Positions 16,449 through 25,080 of a stretch of 29,563 nt of DNA are shown one piece after another. The position numbers and the translations under genes were made by a program. Origin of the DNA: an uncultured Collinsella sp. (GTDB taxonomy: Bacteria; Actinomycetota; Coriobacteriia; Coriobacteriales; Coriobacteriaceae); assembly GCA_902464565.1 (NCBI GenBank), contig CABQJV010000028.1, positions 1-29,563 of the forward strand, in the 5' to 3' direction. The first letter of the stretch is position 1. Each line of letters begins with the position of its first letter. The notes under the pieces were generated by a model. The model was not told the origin of the DNA. It did not search any database and saw nothing but the letters and a program-made list of their open reading frames with translations.

Positions 16449-16479
16449 TGGTGCAAAGGGGCAAGGTTACTTTGCACCA
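16449..16479. promoter_or_regulatory. Inverted repeat before the truncated GldA-like gene
   Basis: TGGTGCAAAG (16449-16458) and CTTTGCACCA (16470-16479) are perfect 10-bp inverted repeats with an 11-nt centre, 30 bases before the next start codon. No T tract follows on the plus strand, so an operator or leader hairpin is more likely than a terminator. Confidence 0.45.
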
Positions 16480-16509
16480 ATCGTTGTTTGATGAAGGGCG
16501 GATTCTCGT

Positions 16510-17016
16510 ATGGCGCTTCCCATGGTTTATGGCGGTCCCGGCCGGTATGTTCAGGGGCCGGGCGAACTGTCGCGTCAAGGCAAGTATTTGTCATGGTTGG
16601 GCTGCGCTGCCTATGTCTTGTTTGACCAGGGCACCGAGGATCGGCTGTGCAAGCAGATCGTCGATGGATTTCTGGACGAAGATCTAAGCGAGCCGTTCTT
16701 TAAGATTTATGACGGTCCGTGTACGGAAGAGGCCGTTGTCGAAATGGCTAAGGAAGCCCAGGCCGTGTATTGCGACATGGTAGTGGGTATTGGCGTCGGC
16801 AAGATGCTCGATATCGCCAAGGCCGTTGCGTTTTATGCCGAGTTGCCGTTGTGCGTATGCCCCACGGCGGCTTCGATGGACGGTCCGTGCAGCGAGATTT
16901 CCGATGCCGACCTGCAGGGTGTTGCAAATGCGGTCTTTAGAAACGAGCGCAATATGGCTAACGAACAGGCCAAGGTGACCAAACAAAAGCTCGTGCAGCT
17001 CATGTGCGAGGCATAG
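16510..17016 (+). CDS. Truncated GldA-like protein (nucleotide-binding domain only)
   Basis: A 168-residue protein aligned with the first 130 or so residues of GldA: GPGRYVQGPGEL matches the start, GIGVGKMLDIAKAVAF the NAD loop (one Gly replaced by Val), and CPTAASMDGPCSEIS the following strand. After that the sequence diverges into a 37-residue helical tail and ends. The whole metal-binding C-terminal domain, about 235 residues with the Asp-His-His site, is missing, so it cannot be a working glycerol dehydrogenase. The frame is clean and codon use normal, which allows either a decaying paralogue or a small binding or regulatory protein. Ribosome site is weak (GAAGGG). Confidence 0.7.
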   Translation: MALPMVYGGPGRYVQGPGELSRQGKYLSWLGCAAYVLFDQGTEDRLCKQIVDGFLDEDLSEPFFKIYDGPCTEEAVVEMAKEAQAVYCDMVVGIGVGKMLDIAKAVAFYAELPLCVCPTAASMDGPCSEISDADLQGVANAVFRNERNMANEQAKVTKQKLVQLMCEA

Positions 17017-17167
17017 CTTGGCGCTTGATTGACCTTGTGCAATCGAGGCGGAGATAAGCCATAGACTATTTGCCTCAAAGGTGCTCCGCGTGTAATTTGC
17101 CCGAGGCACGGGCCGATAGCGTATCATTATCTCTTGCTTGTTTGCACTGCTCAGGGAGGGGCCGCGC

Positions 17168-18421
17168 ATGGCGCAGGAACACGATCTGTTTGATGACATT
17201 ATCGAGATCAGCAAGGGTTTCGACTTTCTTAAAAACCCGCTTGGCGGCGTGACCGATGCACTCGATCCGTCGGCGCCGCAGTGGAATCCTGCCGACTACA
17301 AGGAGCGCCCGCGCGGCAATACCATTCCGTGCCTGACCTGCAAAAACGAAAAGAGCGGCTGCACCGCGTGCATGGACGTGTGCCCGGTCAACGCTATCGA
17401 GGTCGAGGAAGACGCCATTGAGATCCTCGACTCCTGCCGCAAGTGCGGTCTGTGCGCCGCTGCCTGCCCGACCGAGGCGATCATCTCGCCGCGCCTGGCG
17501 CCTAAAAACCTGTATGACGATATCGTCTCTGCCGCTACGAGCCACGAGACCGCCTACGTCACCTGCACGCGCGCCCTCAAGCGCATGCCGCGCGAAAACG
17601 AGGTCGTCGTTGCCTGCGTGGGCGATATTACGGCCGAGACTTGGTTCTCGGTACTGGCGGACTATCCCAACGTGAGTGTGTACCTGCCGCTGGGCGTGTG
17701 CGATAAATGCCGCAACACCGGCGGTGAGGATATTCTGGGCGAGGCGATTGCGAAGGCCGAGGAGTGGTCCGGCACGGGTATGGGCTTGGAGGTCGACCCC
17801 AAGAGCCTCAAGTGCCATAAGCTTCGCGAGTACGAACGCAAGGAGTACATGGAAAAGATTGCCCGCACCACGGGCCTGACGGTGACCAAGCTTAATCCGG
17901 CGACGGCGGCGCTGGCCTCGGTGACGCAAAAGCTCAAGGCCCATCGCCATCAGATTACCCAGCTGGAGCGCACGCTCAACACCATGTGCGGCACCACGAC
18001 GACCAAGCGTCGCCGTTCGCTCACGCACGGGCGGCAGCTGGTGCTCTCGACGCTGCAAAACCACCCCGAGCTTGCCCAGAACATGCAGGTGAGCACGCCG
18101 GAATGCGATTTTGACAAGTGCACGTCGTGCGGCGAGTGCGTCAATGTATGCCCCACGTTTGCCTGCGATTTGGTGGGAAGCGGCCGCTTTGCGTTGGAGT
18201 CCACGTATTGCTTGGGCTGCGGCGCCTGTGTCAAGGTTTGTTCCGAACATGCGCTCAGGCTTGTTGAGCACGATGCATCCAACTTGGTTGTCGTCGACTC
18301 CGAAGCCGAGGAAAAGGCTGCCCAGAAGGCGAAGGCTCACGAAGAAGCCGAGAAGGTCAAGGCCGAGGCAAAGGCCAAGCTGGACAAGATGCTCGACCAG
18401 GTGGAAAAGCTCGCGGACTAG
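17168..18421 (+). CDS. Multi-cluster 4Fe-4S ferredoxin-type protein
   Basis: A 417-residue soluble electron-transfer protein of unknown partner. Two ferredoxin pairs are visible: N-terminal Cys55, 58, 65, 68, 72 with CMDVCP, then Cys90, 93, 96, 100 (CRKCGLCAAACP); and C-terminal Cys318, 321, 324, 328 (CTSCGECVNVCP) and Cys348, 351, 354, 358 (CLGCGACVKVCS). Between them Cys150 and CDKC at 178-181 lie in an alpha/beta-like segment, VVVACVGDI to VYLPLGVCDKC, that could hold a further site. The last 40 residues are a charged Ala-Lys-Glu coiled coil. The ATG follows GGGAGG by 9 bases; an in-frame ATG 30 bases earlier is less likely. Stands alone; it may feed the neighbouring dehydrogenases, which is inference. 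Confidence 0.88.
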   Translation: MAQEHDLFDDIIEISKGFDFLKNPLGGVTDALDPSAPQWNPADYKERPRGNTIPCLTCKNEKSGCTACMDVCPVNAIEVEEDAIEILDSCRKCGLCAAACPTEAIISPRLAPKNLYDDIVSAATSHETAYVTCTRALKRMPRENEVVVACVGDITAETWFSVLADYPNVSVYLPLGVCDKCRNTGGEDILGEAIAKAEEWSGTGMGLEVDPKSLKCHKLREYERKEYMEKIARTTGLTVTKLNPATAALASVTQKLKAHRHQITQLERTLNTMCGTTTTKRRRSLTHGRQLVLSTLQNHPELAQNMQVSTPECDFDKCTSCGECVNVCPTFACDLVGSGRFALESTYCLGCGACVKVCSEHALRLVEHDASNLVVVDSEAEEKAAQKAKAHEEAEKVKAEAKAKLDKMLDQVEKLAD

Positions 18422-18440
18422 CTGAAAGAGCGTAAATGAT

Positions 18441-18471
18441 GGCCGGTGGGACAGATGCTGCCCCGCCGGCC
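18441..18471. other. GC-rich hairpin after the ferredoxin gene
   Basis: GGCCGG (18441-18446) pairs with CCGGCC (18466-18471), extended inward by GGG/CCC with bulges. On the plus strand it is followed by AAAAAA rather than T, so it is not a canonical terminator for the ferredoxin gene. Confidence 0.4.
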
Positions 18472-18543
18472 AAAAAAGTTGCGGTGGAATAGTTCCTGTT
18501 TTGCCCTTAAGCTGGCCATTCTAGGAACTATTCCACCGCAACT
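18472..18543 (-). terminator. Perfect 21-bp inverted repeat, terminator of GntR operon
   Basis: Positions 18477-18497 and 18523-18543 are perfect 21-bp inverted repeats (arm begins AGTTGCGGTGGAATAGTTCC) with a 25-nt centre. Read on the minus strand, the hairpin starts 9 bases after the GntR stop and ends in TTTTTT, so it works as an intrinsic terminator. The length and perfection exceed what termination needs, and the 25-nt centre equals the spacer length of the array at 8953-9087, which suggests a dispersed palindromic element. Confidence 0.75.
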
Positions 18544-18552
18544 AATAAATGG

Positions 18553-19308
18553 TTAGTTCATGCTGCTTTGGTGGCCGGTTCGACCGGTACCGTTGCGCGT
18601 CACGGTTTCATGGAGCAAAAAGAACCCTGGGACCTGTTTGGTCTCGGTGTATTCCATAAGGATGCCGTCGGCGTTGTAGGTCTGCCCGCGTATAACGGCG
18701 AGTGCGTTAAAGTCGTCGAGATCGAGCACGCGCGCATCCTCGGGCGTGGGATGCTCAATCGTTACATCGCGTTTGCCCGTGGCAATCTTAACGCCAAGAT
18801 CTTCTTCGAGGTAACGATAAATCGAATCGTTGACAATCTCGGCTGTCAGTCCCGGTACCTGTGAGCTTAGGTAATAGGAGTCGTCGGAGCACACGGCTTG
18901 TCCGTCTGCATAACGGATGCGTTTGGCGCGTGTGAGCTCACAGCCTTCGGGAAACCCGGTAATCTTGGAGAGCGCCTTGCTGCAGATGAGGAGCTCAAAG
19001 ACGGTGGTGACAGTCTTGAGCTCAAAGCCTCGGTTGACCGCGATTTCCTTAAAGGTCTCGAGTCCGCCGCCACCACGACACTTCTCGTCACTGATGTTGC
19101 GAATGACGCGCATGCCTTTGCCTTGCTGGGGGAGCACGTAACCATCTGCCGCAAGCATCGAGATGGCGCGACGGACCGTCATGCGCGAACAGTCAAACAG
19201 CTGCGTGAGCTCAGTCTCCGAAGGCAGATAACTCTGATAGGCGTATGTACCGTCGTCAATCGACTGCTTCACGGTGTCATAAATGGTTTGGAAGATGGCT
19301 CGCGCCAT
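18553..19308 (-). CDS. GntR/HutC-family regulator, TreR-like
   Basis: A 251-residue sugar-responsive repressor. Residues 1-70 are a GntR winged helix (FQTIYDTVKQSIDDGTY, LPSETELTQLF, SRMTVRRAISMLAADGYV, QGKG). From about 90 to 235 lies a UTRA effector domain with ELTRAKRIRYADGQAV, DDSYYLSSQVPGLT and SIYRYLEEDLGVKI, closely like the Bacillus trehalose repressor TreR, which senses a sugar 6-phosphate. The ATG follows AGGAG by 6 bases. It lies 65 bases after the dehydrogenase gene, probably one operon. TreR-type palindromes in the divergent region at 20447-20611 are its likely targets, giving control of both operons; effector probably a phosphorylated alpha-glucoside. Confidence 0.92.
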   Translation of the reverse strand: MARAIFQTIYDTVKQSIDDGTYAYQSYLPSETELTQLFDCSRMTVRRAISMLAADGYVLPQQGKGMRVIRNISDEKCRGGGGLETFKEIAVNRGFELKTVTTVFELLICSKALSKITGFPEGCELTRAKRIRYADGQAVCSDDSYYLSSQVPGLTAEIVNDSIYRYLEEDLGVKIATGKRDVTIEHPTPEDARVLDLDDFNALAVIRGQTYNADGILMEYTETKQVPGFFLLHETVTRNGTGRTGHQSSMN

Positions 19309-19373
19309 GACGGTCTCCTAGAGCTGGTTGCGTGAACGACGGATGAGGGCCGTCCGCGCAGATGTCAATCGAT

Positions 19374-20399
19374 TTACTTGCTGGGGTCGATTATATATTT
19401 ACCCATGGCACGCAGGGCCGGGTCTGACAGGATGGCGCCGAGTTCGTCGAGGGAAGCCACCTTGGCGACCATCGAGGATACGTTGACCCTGCCCGAGTCG
19501 ATGAGCTCGAGTGCGCGACGCTGCGTATAAGGGTTGATGAAGGATGAGGTGAGCACGAGCTCCTTCTGGAAGACCTCGAAGGGCTTGACGGTGATTGTCT
19601 CATCGGGCTTGGTAAGTCCGAACATCATAACGGTGGCCTTATGGCCGGCGATTCTTATGGCCTGCTCAATGGTGACGGGCTTACCGACACATTCGATTAC
19701 AACGTCGACGTTGCCGACGCCCTCCTGCTTCAGGCGGGCCGGGACGTCCTCGTGGATGGAATCAATTGCAAGGTCGGCGCCGAGTTTGAGCGCAACCTCA
19801 CGCTTGCCTTCGACGGGTTCGAGCAAGACGACCTTGGTGGCGCCGGCGTTTTTGGCGAGCTGCATTATGAGCAGGCCGATCATGCCGCCGCCGATGACGA
19901 CAACCGTGCTGCCGGGTTTGATGTCGCACATATCGATACCGTGCAGGCAACATGCGACAGGTTCGGTCATAGCACCCTGCTCAAAGCTGGTGTGATCCCC
20001 TAGTTTGTAGACTTGCTGCATATCGACGGAGCAGTACTCGGCAAAGCCGCCGTTAACGGTGGTGCCGTAACCTGTCATATGCTCGCAGTAGTGGTTGATG
20101 CCGTCGCGGCAGGGTTCGCAGCAACCGCAAGGGTGGTTGGGATCTATGCACACGCGATCGCCCGGCTTAAAGCCGGTGACATCGCAGCCCACGGCCTCGA
20201 TAACGCCAGCGAACTCATGGCCAAGGATTGTGGGTGGGGTAACGTCGGCTGCGCCCTTGTCGCCTTCGTAGATATGCACGTCGGTGCCGCAGACACCGCA
20301 AGCTTTGACGTTGATCAGAACGTCGCGCTTGCCCACGGCCGGCTTTGCCGATTCCTCGACTCTGAGGTCGTGCTTTCCATAGAAGACCGCGCTTTTCAT
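19374..20399 (-). CDS. Zinc-dependent alcohol/polyol dehydrogenase
   Basis: A 341-residue medium-chain dehydrogenase. Catalytic zinc ligands are Cys37 (ACGVCGTD) and His61-Glu62 (LGHEFAG), with Glu146 (TEPVAC) as in sorbitol and threonine dehydrogenases. Structural zinc ligands are Cys91, Cys94, Cys97 and Cys105. A Rossmann loop GGGMIG starts near 170. The sequence sits among sorbitol, butanediol and threonine dehydrogenase types; substrate not readable. The ATG follows AAGGAG by 5 bases. Gene order (divergent from an alpha-glucoside PTS, upstream of its GntR regulator) suggests it oxidises a polyol released from a disaccharide alcohol, which is inference. Confidence 0.92.
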   Translation of the reverse strand: MKSAVFYGKHDLRVEESAKPAVGKRDVLINVKACGVCGTDVHIYEGDKGAADVTPPTILGHEFAGVIEAVGCDVTGFKPGDRVCIDPNHPCGCCEPCRDGINHYCEHMTGYGTTVNGGFAEYCSVDMQQVYKLGDHTSFEQGAMTEPVACCLHGIDMCDIKPGSTVVVIGGGMIGLLIMQLAKNAGATKVVLLEPVEGKREVALKLGADLAIDSIHEDVPARLKQEGVGNVDVVIECVGKPVTIEQAIRIAGHKATVMMFGLTKPDETITVKPFEVFQKELVLTSSFINPYTQRRALELIDSGRVNVSSMVAKVASLDELGAILSDPALRAMGKYIIDPSK

Positions 20400-20435
20400 G
20401 GTGACTCCTTAACGTAGCGGTGAATGTTGTAATGA

Positions 20436-20464
20436 AGTATAGGTATGTCTATAGATATAGACAA
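20436..20464 (-). promoter_or_regulatory. Promoter of the dehydrogenase-GntR operon
   Basis: On the minus strand TTGTCT and TATACT are separated by 17 bases, a good sigma-70-type promoter about 35 bases before the dehydrogenase start codon. A GTCTATA palindrome overlaps the -35 and spacer, as expected for repression. Confidence 0.65.
20447..20462. promoter_or_regulatory. Operator palindrome 1 (GntR type)
   Basis: GTCTATA and TATAGAC, separated by 2 bases, form a perfect palindrome over the minus-strand promoter. It is compatible with HutC/TreR-type recognition. Confidence 0.5.
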
Positions 20465-20465
20465 G

Positions 20466-20481
20466 CACATCTAGACAAGTA
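20466..20481. promoter_or_regulatory. Operator palindrome 2 (TCTAGA core)
   Basis: CACATCTAGACAAGT is an imperfect palindrome around TCTAGA. Its right half, TAGACAAGT, is the mirror of ACTTGTCTA in the site at 20596-20611. Confidence 0.45.
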
Positions 20482-20545
20482 GAAAAGAAATTTATAATGC
20501 AGCCATCAGCTATGTCAGATTTAACAGGCGAAATACTGGACATAT

Positions 20546-20575
20546 ACCGTTTACGGCCAATAATCAACCGTTTAC
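20546..20575. promoter_or_regulatory. Direct repeat upstream of PTS promoter
   Basis: ACCGTTTAC occurs at 20546-20554 and 20567-20575, 21 bp or two helical turns apart. The pair lies 15-45 bp upstream of a candidate -10 (TATGCT, 20589-20594) that has a poor -35, a layout typical of activator sites. No activator is encoded here. Confidence 0.4.
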
Positions 20576-20595
20576 CGACCGTAGTATTTATGCTA

Positions 20596-20611
20596 ACTTG
20601 TCTAGATAAGT
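20596..20611. promoter_or_regulatory. Operator palindrome 3 (TCTAGA core)
   Basis: ACTTGTCTAGATAAGT is a near-perfect palindrome resembling operators of the HutC-type GntR family (compare the DasR consensus with its TCTAGA core). It lies just downstream of the candidate -10 at 20589-20594, suited to repress the PTS operon. Confidence 0.6.
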
Positions 20612-20756
20612 GATATGATAAAAATAGAGACGCAAGAAGTCAGGGAAGCGGGCCCACCCGTCCTATTGCACGAGGTACACGCAAACGGCGCGTCTGCGGT
20701 CTCGAGTGAAGCCAAAACCGCAGTCGCTCCGAATGAAGAGAGGGGGATTCCCCGTC

Positions 20757-22367
20757 ATGATGCAAAAGATACAACGTTTCGGCGGTGCAATGTACACGCC
20801 TGCAATTCTTTTCGCATTTTCCGGAATCGTCGTCGGCCTGGGTACGTTGTTTACCACCGAGGCGATCTTTGGCGAGATGGCCACTGCGGGCCATCTTTGG
20901 TTTGATTGCTGGAATGTGCTGCTCCAGGGTGGTTGGACGCTCTTTAACCAGATGCCGTTGCTGTTTTGCGTAGCGTTGCCAATCTCGCTCGCGAACAAGC
21001 AGAACGCTCGCTGCTGCATGGAGGCTTTGGCCATCTACCTTACCTTCAACTACTTTGTAAGCACAATCTTGGGGCAGTGGGGCCCTGTCTTTGGGGTCGA
21101 CTACTCTGTCGAGGCGGGCAGCGGTACTGGTCTTGCCACTATCGCAAGCATCAAAACGCTTGATATGGGCATCATGGGCGCGCTCATTATCTCTGGTATC
21201 GCCACGATGCTGCATAACAAGTTCTTCGACACCGAGCTCCCCGAGTGGTTGGGCGTGTTCTCGGGCTCCGTGTTCATCTATATGATCGGTTTCTTCGTTA
21301 TGGTTCCGGTCGCTCTTATCGCCTGCCTGGTGTGGCCGCATGTTCAGGCTGCTATCTCCGCCTTCCAGGGATTCATCCTTTCCGCCGGTACGTTTGGCGT
21401 GGGTGTCTTTGCTTTCTTCGAGCGCGTGCTGATCCCTACAGGCCTGCACCACTTTATCTATACGCCGTTCTATTACGACAACGCGGCGGTCAACGGCGGC
21501 ATCTTTGCTGCTTGGGCCAACATCCTGCCCCAACTGGCTGCCGATCCGAGCATTGCTCTTAAGGATGCCGCACCCTGGGCTGCCTATACCTGCCCTGGTT
21601 GGACTAAGGTCTTCGGCTCGCTTGGCGTCGCCATTGCGTTTTATATGACCGCCAAACCCGAGCGCAAGCAGCGCGTCAAGGCTCTGCTGATTCCGGTCAC
21701 CCTTACCGCTATGCTTTGCGGTATCACCGAGCCGCTTGACTTCACCTTCCTGTTCATCGCGCCCGGCCTGTTCGTCGTCCACTGCGTGCTCGGAGCGCTC
21801 GGCTGCATGGCTCAAAACCTCCTTGGCGTCGTGGGCATCTTCGACGGCGGCATCATCTCGATGCTCTCGTGGGACTGGCTGCCCCTTTGGGCCGCACACG
21901 GTCTGCAGTACGCCATCTCCATCCTTGTCGGTCTGTGCTTTACCGCCCTTTGGGTCGTGGTCTTCCGTTTCCTGATCGTCAAGTTCGACTTTAAGACCCC
22001 CGGTCGCGAGGATGACGATGTTGAGGTCGAGCTCAAGTCCAAGGCTGACTACAAGCAAAAGCAGGGCGGTGCTGCTGCTGGCAAATCGGTCGCCCAGAGT
22101 AAAGATGATGAGCGCTTGGTGCTTGCCGAGAACATCCTCGATCTGCTCGGTGGCACGGATAACATCATCGATGTAACTAACTGCGCTACCCGTCTGCGCG
22201 TCAACGTCAAGGACAAGAGCGTCGTTGCACCCGAGGCTTCCTTCAAGGCGATCGGTACGCATGGCTTGGTGGTCCAAGGTCAGTCAATCCAGGTCATCAT
22301 CGGCCTTACCGTCCCGCAGGTTCGCGAGAAGTTCGAGAGTCTTCTGAAGTTCGAGAGTCTTCTGTAA
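20757..22367 (+). CDS. glvC: Alpha-glucoside-specific PTS transporter EIICB
   Basis: Imports and phosphorylates maltose-like alpha-glucosides at O6. The 536 residues closely follow the Bacillus MalP/GlvC pattern: MMQKIQRFGGAMYTPAILFAF at the start, about ten membrane segments, RVLIPTGLHHFIYTPFYY and GITEPLDFTFLFIAPGLF in the EIIC domain, then a linker and an EIIB domain with phosphorylated Cys476 in TNCATRLRV. No EIIA is fused, so a glucose-type EIIA from elsewhere must serve. The start ATG (one of two in tandem) follows GAGGGGG by 10 bases; an earlier in-frame ATG has no homology. The last 12 residues are a duplicated KFESLL caused by an 18-bp tandem repeat. First gene of the operon. Confidence 0.95.
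   Translation: MMQKIQRFGGAMYTPAILFAFSGIVVGLGTLFTTEAIFGEMATAGHLWFDCWNVLLQGGWTLFNQMPLLFCVALPISLANKQNARCCMEALAIYLTFNYFVSTILGQWGPVFGVDYSVEAGSGTGLATIASIKTLDMGIMGALIISGIATMLHNKFFDTELPEWLGVFSGSVFIYMIGFFVMVPVALIACLVWPHVQAAISAFQGFILSAGTFGVGVFAFFERVLIPTGLHHFIYTPFYYDNAAVNGGIFAAWANILPQLAADPSIALKDAAPWAAYTCPGWTKVFGSLGVAIAFYMTAKPERKQRVKALLIPVTLTAMLCGITEPLDFTFLFIAPGLFVVHCVLGALGCMAQNLLGVVGIFDGGIISMLSWDWLPLWAAHGLQYAISILVGLCFTALWVVVFRFLIVKFDFKTPGREDDDVEVELKSKADYKQKQGGAAAGKSVAQSKDDERLVLAENILDLLGGTDNIIDVTNCATRLRVNVKDKSVVAPEASFKAIGTHGLVVQGQSIQVIIGLTVPQVREKFESLLKFESLL
22329..22364 (+). repeat. Tandem 18-bp duplication at glvC 3' end
   Basis: AAGTTCGAGAGTCTTCTG occurs twice in direct tandem (22329-22346, 22347-22364), both in frame, just before the stop. 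It adds six residues to the EIIB C-terminus. Confidence 0.95.
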
Positions 22368-22385
22368 ACCATCGTCCATCGAAAC

Positions 22386-22425
22386 AATCGGCCTTGCAGA
22401 GCCGGTATGCACCGCAAGGCCGATT
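22386..22425. other. Stem-loop between glvC and glvA
   Basis: AATCGGCCTTGC (22386-22397) pairs perfectly with GCAAGGCCGATT (22414-22425) around 16 nt. It is followed by AT-rich sequence without a T run, so it is more likely an mRNA-processing or partial-attenuation hairpin than a full stop between the two operon genes. Confidence 0.65.
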
Positions 22426-22522
22426 CTAGAGATAAAAAACTCCACTTCTAGGTAACAATTCCAAACCGTACAGGCCGCGTGCGGGGATGGATTGAGCAAG
22501 CGGCCAGAATGAGGAGGACATC

Positions 22523-23866
22523 ATGTCCAAGAAAAACTATGCCGTGACCATTGCCGGCGGTGGCTCTACCTTCACTCCGGGCATTGCCCTGATGCTGCTT
22601 GAGGAGCGCGACCGCTTCCCGGTCAACAAGGTGACCTTCTACGACAACAACGCCGAGCGCCAGGAGACCGTGGCCAAGGCCTGCGAGATCTACTTCCACG
22701 AGAACGCTCCCGAGGTTGAGTTCAACTACACCACCGACCCCGAGACCGCATTCACCGGGACCGACTTCGTGCTTGCTCACATCCGCGTGGGCCTCTACGC
22801 TATGCGTGAGCTCGACGAGAAGATTCCTCTCAAGTACGGCTGCGTTGGCCAAGAGACCTGCGGCGCCGGCGGTATCGCCTACGGCATGCGCTCCATCGGT
22901 GGCGTCATCGAGATCCTCGACTACATGGAGAAGTACAGCCCCAACGCTTGGATGCTCAACTACTCCAACCCCGCGGCCATCGTCGCCGAGGCCTGCCGCG
23001 TGCTGCGCCCCAACAGCCGCATCATCAACATCTGCGACATGCCGATCGACCTCATGGATAAGATGAGCCGTATGTGCGGCATCAAGGATCGTCGCGAGCT
23101 GCAGTATAGCTACTACGGCCTCAACCACTTTGGTTGGTGGAGCAAAATCTACGACAAGGATGGCAACGACCTCATGCCGCAGATTAAGGAGCACATGGCT
23201 AAGAACGGCTACCTGGACGGCATCGAGCACGAGGCCGGTAAGGAGCAGCATGTCGAGGAGAGCTGGATTCACACCTTCGGCAAGGCCAAGGATGTCTATG
23301 CTGTCGATCCCGAGACGATTCCCAATACCTACCTCAAGTATTACCTGTACCCGGACTATGTCGTCGAGACGTCTGACCCCAACTACACTCGCGCCAATGA
23401 GGTTATGGACGGCCGCGAGAAGAAGGTCTTTGGCGCTTGCCGCGACATCATCGCCAAGGGTACTGCCAAGGACGGCGGCTTTGAGCCGGATGTGCATGCC
23501 AACTACATCGTCGACCTTGCCTGCGCACTGGCCGAGAATACGCTCGAGCGCTTCCTGCTGATCGTCCCCAACGATGGCGCTGTGCCCAACTTCGACCCGA
23601 CGGCCATGGTCGAGGTGCCTTGCATCGTCGGTTCCAACGGCTTTGAGAAGATCTGCCAGGGCCCGATTCCGCAGTTCCAGAAGGGCCTGATGGAGCAGCA
23701 GGTTTCCGTCGAGAAGCTCGTTGTCCAGGCTTGGGTCGAGGGCAGCTACCAGAAGCTCTGGCAGGCGCTCACGCTCTCCAAGACCATTCCTTCGGCGAGC
23801 GTTGCCAAGCAGATCCTGGACGAGCTCATCGAGGCCAACAAGGATTTCTGGCCCGAGCTTAAGTAA
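22523..23866 (+). CDS. glvA: 6-phospho-alpha-glucosidase (GH4)
   Basis: Splits phosphorylated alpha-glucosides such as maltose 6-phosphate into glucose 6-phosphate and the aglycone, using NAD and a divalent metal by the redox mechanism of family GH4. The 447 residues align almost end to end with Bacillus GlvA: NAD loop AGGGSTFTPG (11-20), GQETCGAGGIAYGMRSIGG (109-127), and metal ligands Cys171 (NICDMP) and His202 (GLNHFGWW) at the same numbers as Bacillus GlvA. GAGGAGG lies 5 bases before the ATG. It follows the PTS gene by 155 bases, across a stem-loop, in the same operon. A hairpin at 23906-23949 follows. Confidence 0.97.
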   Translation: MSKKNYAVTIAGGGSTFTPGIALMLLEERDRFPVNKVTFYDNNAERQETVAKACEIYFHENAPEVEFNYTTDPETAFTGTDFVLAHIRVGLYAMRELDEKIPLKYGCVGQETCGAGGIAYGMRSIGGVIEILDYMEKYSPNAWMLNYSNPAAIVAEACRVLRPNSRIINICDMPIDLMDKMSRMCGIKDRRELQYSYYGLNHFGWWSKIYDKDGNDLMPQIKEHMAKNGYLDGIEHEAGKEQHVEESWIHTFGKAKDVYAVDPETIPNTYLKYYLYPDYVVETSDPNYTRANEVMDGREKKVFGACRDIIAKGTAKDGGFEPDVHANYIVDLACALAENTLERFLLIVPNDGAVPNFDPTAMVEVPCIVGSNGFEKICQGPIPQFQKGLMEQQVSVEKLVVQAWVEGSYQKLWQALTLSKTIPSASVAKQILDELIEANKDFWPELK

Positions 23867-23905
23867 GGACTACTGTCTCGAACCTCACGCATCTCTGCTT
23901 CATTT

Positions 23906-23949
23906 GCGCCGCCGCGGTGTCCGGATTCGCCCGGATGCTGCGGCGGCGC
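23906..23949. terminator. GC-rich hairpin after glvA
   Basis: GCGCCGCCGC (23906-23915) pairs perfectly with GCGGCGGCGC (23940-23949); an inner TCCGG/CCGGA continues the stem. The plus strand then reads TATACTTATACGG, not a T run, so termination is plausible but not typical. That AT-rich stretch could supply a -10 for ychF. Confidence 0.5.
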
Positions 23950-23992
23950 TATACTTATACGGTTTGAAATACCTGTACCAAAAGGAGCTGTC

Positions 23993-25069
<1,077 letters not shown>

Positions 25070-25080
25070 GGACGACGCAT

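Noticed and set aside
20640..22277. 545-codon minus-strand open frame opposite glvC
   Set aside because: Shadow of a clearly identified PTS gene; charged, low-complexity product.
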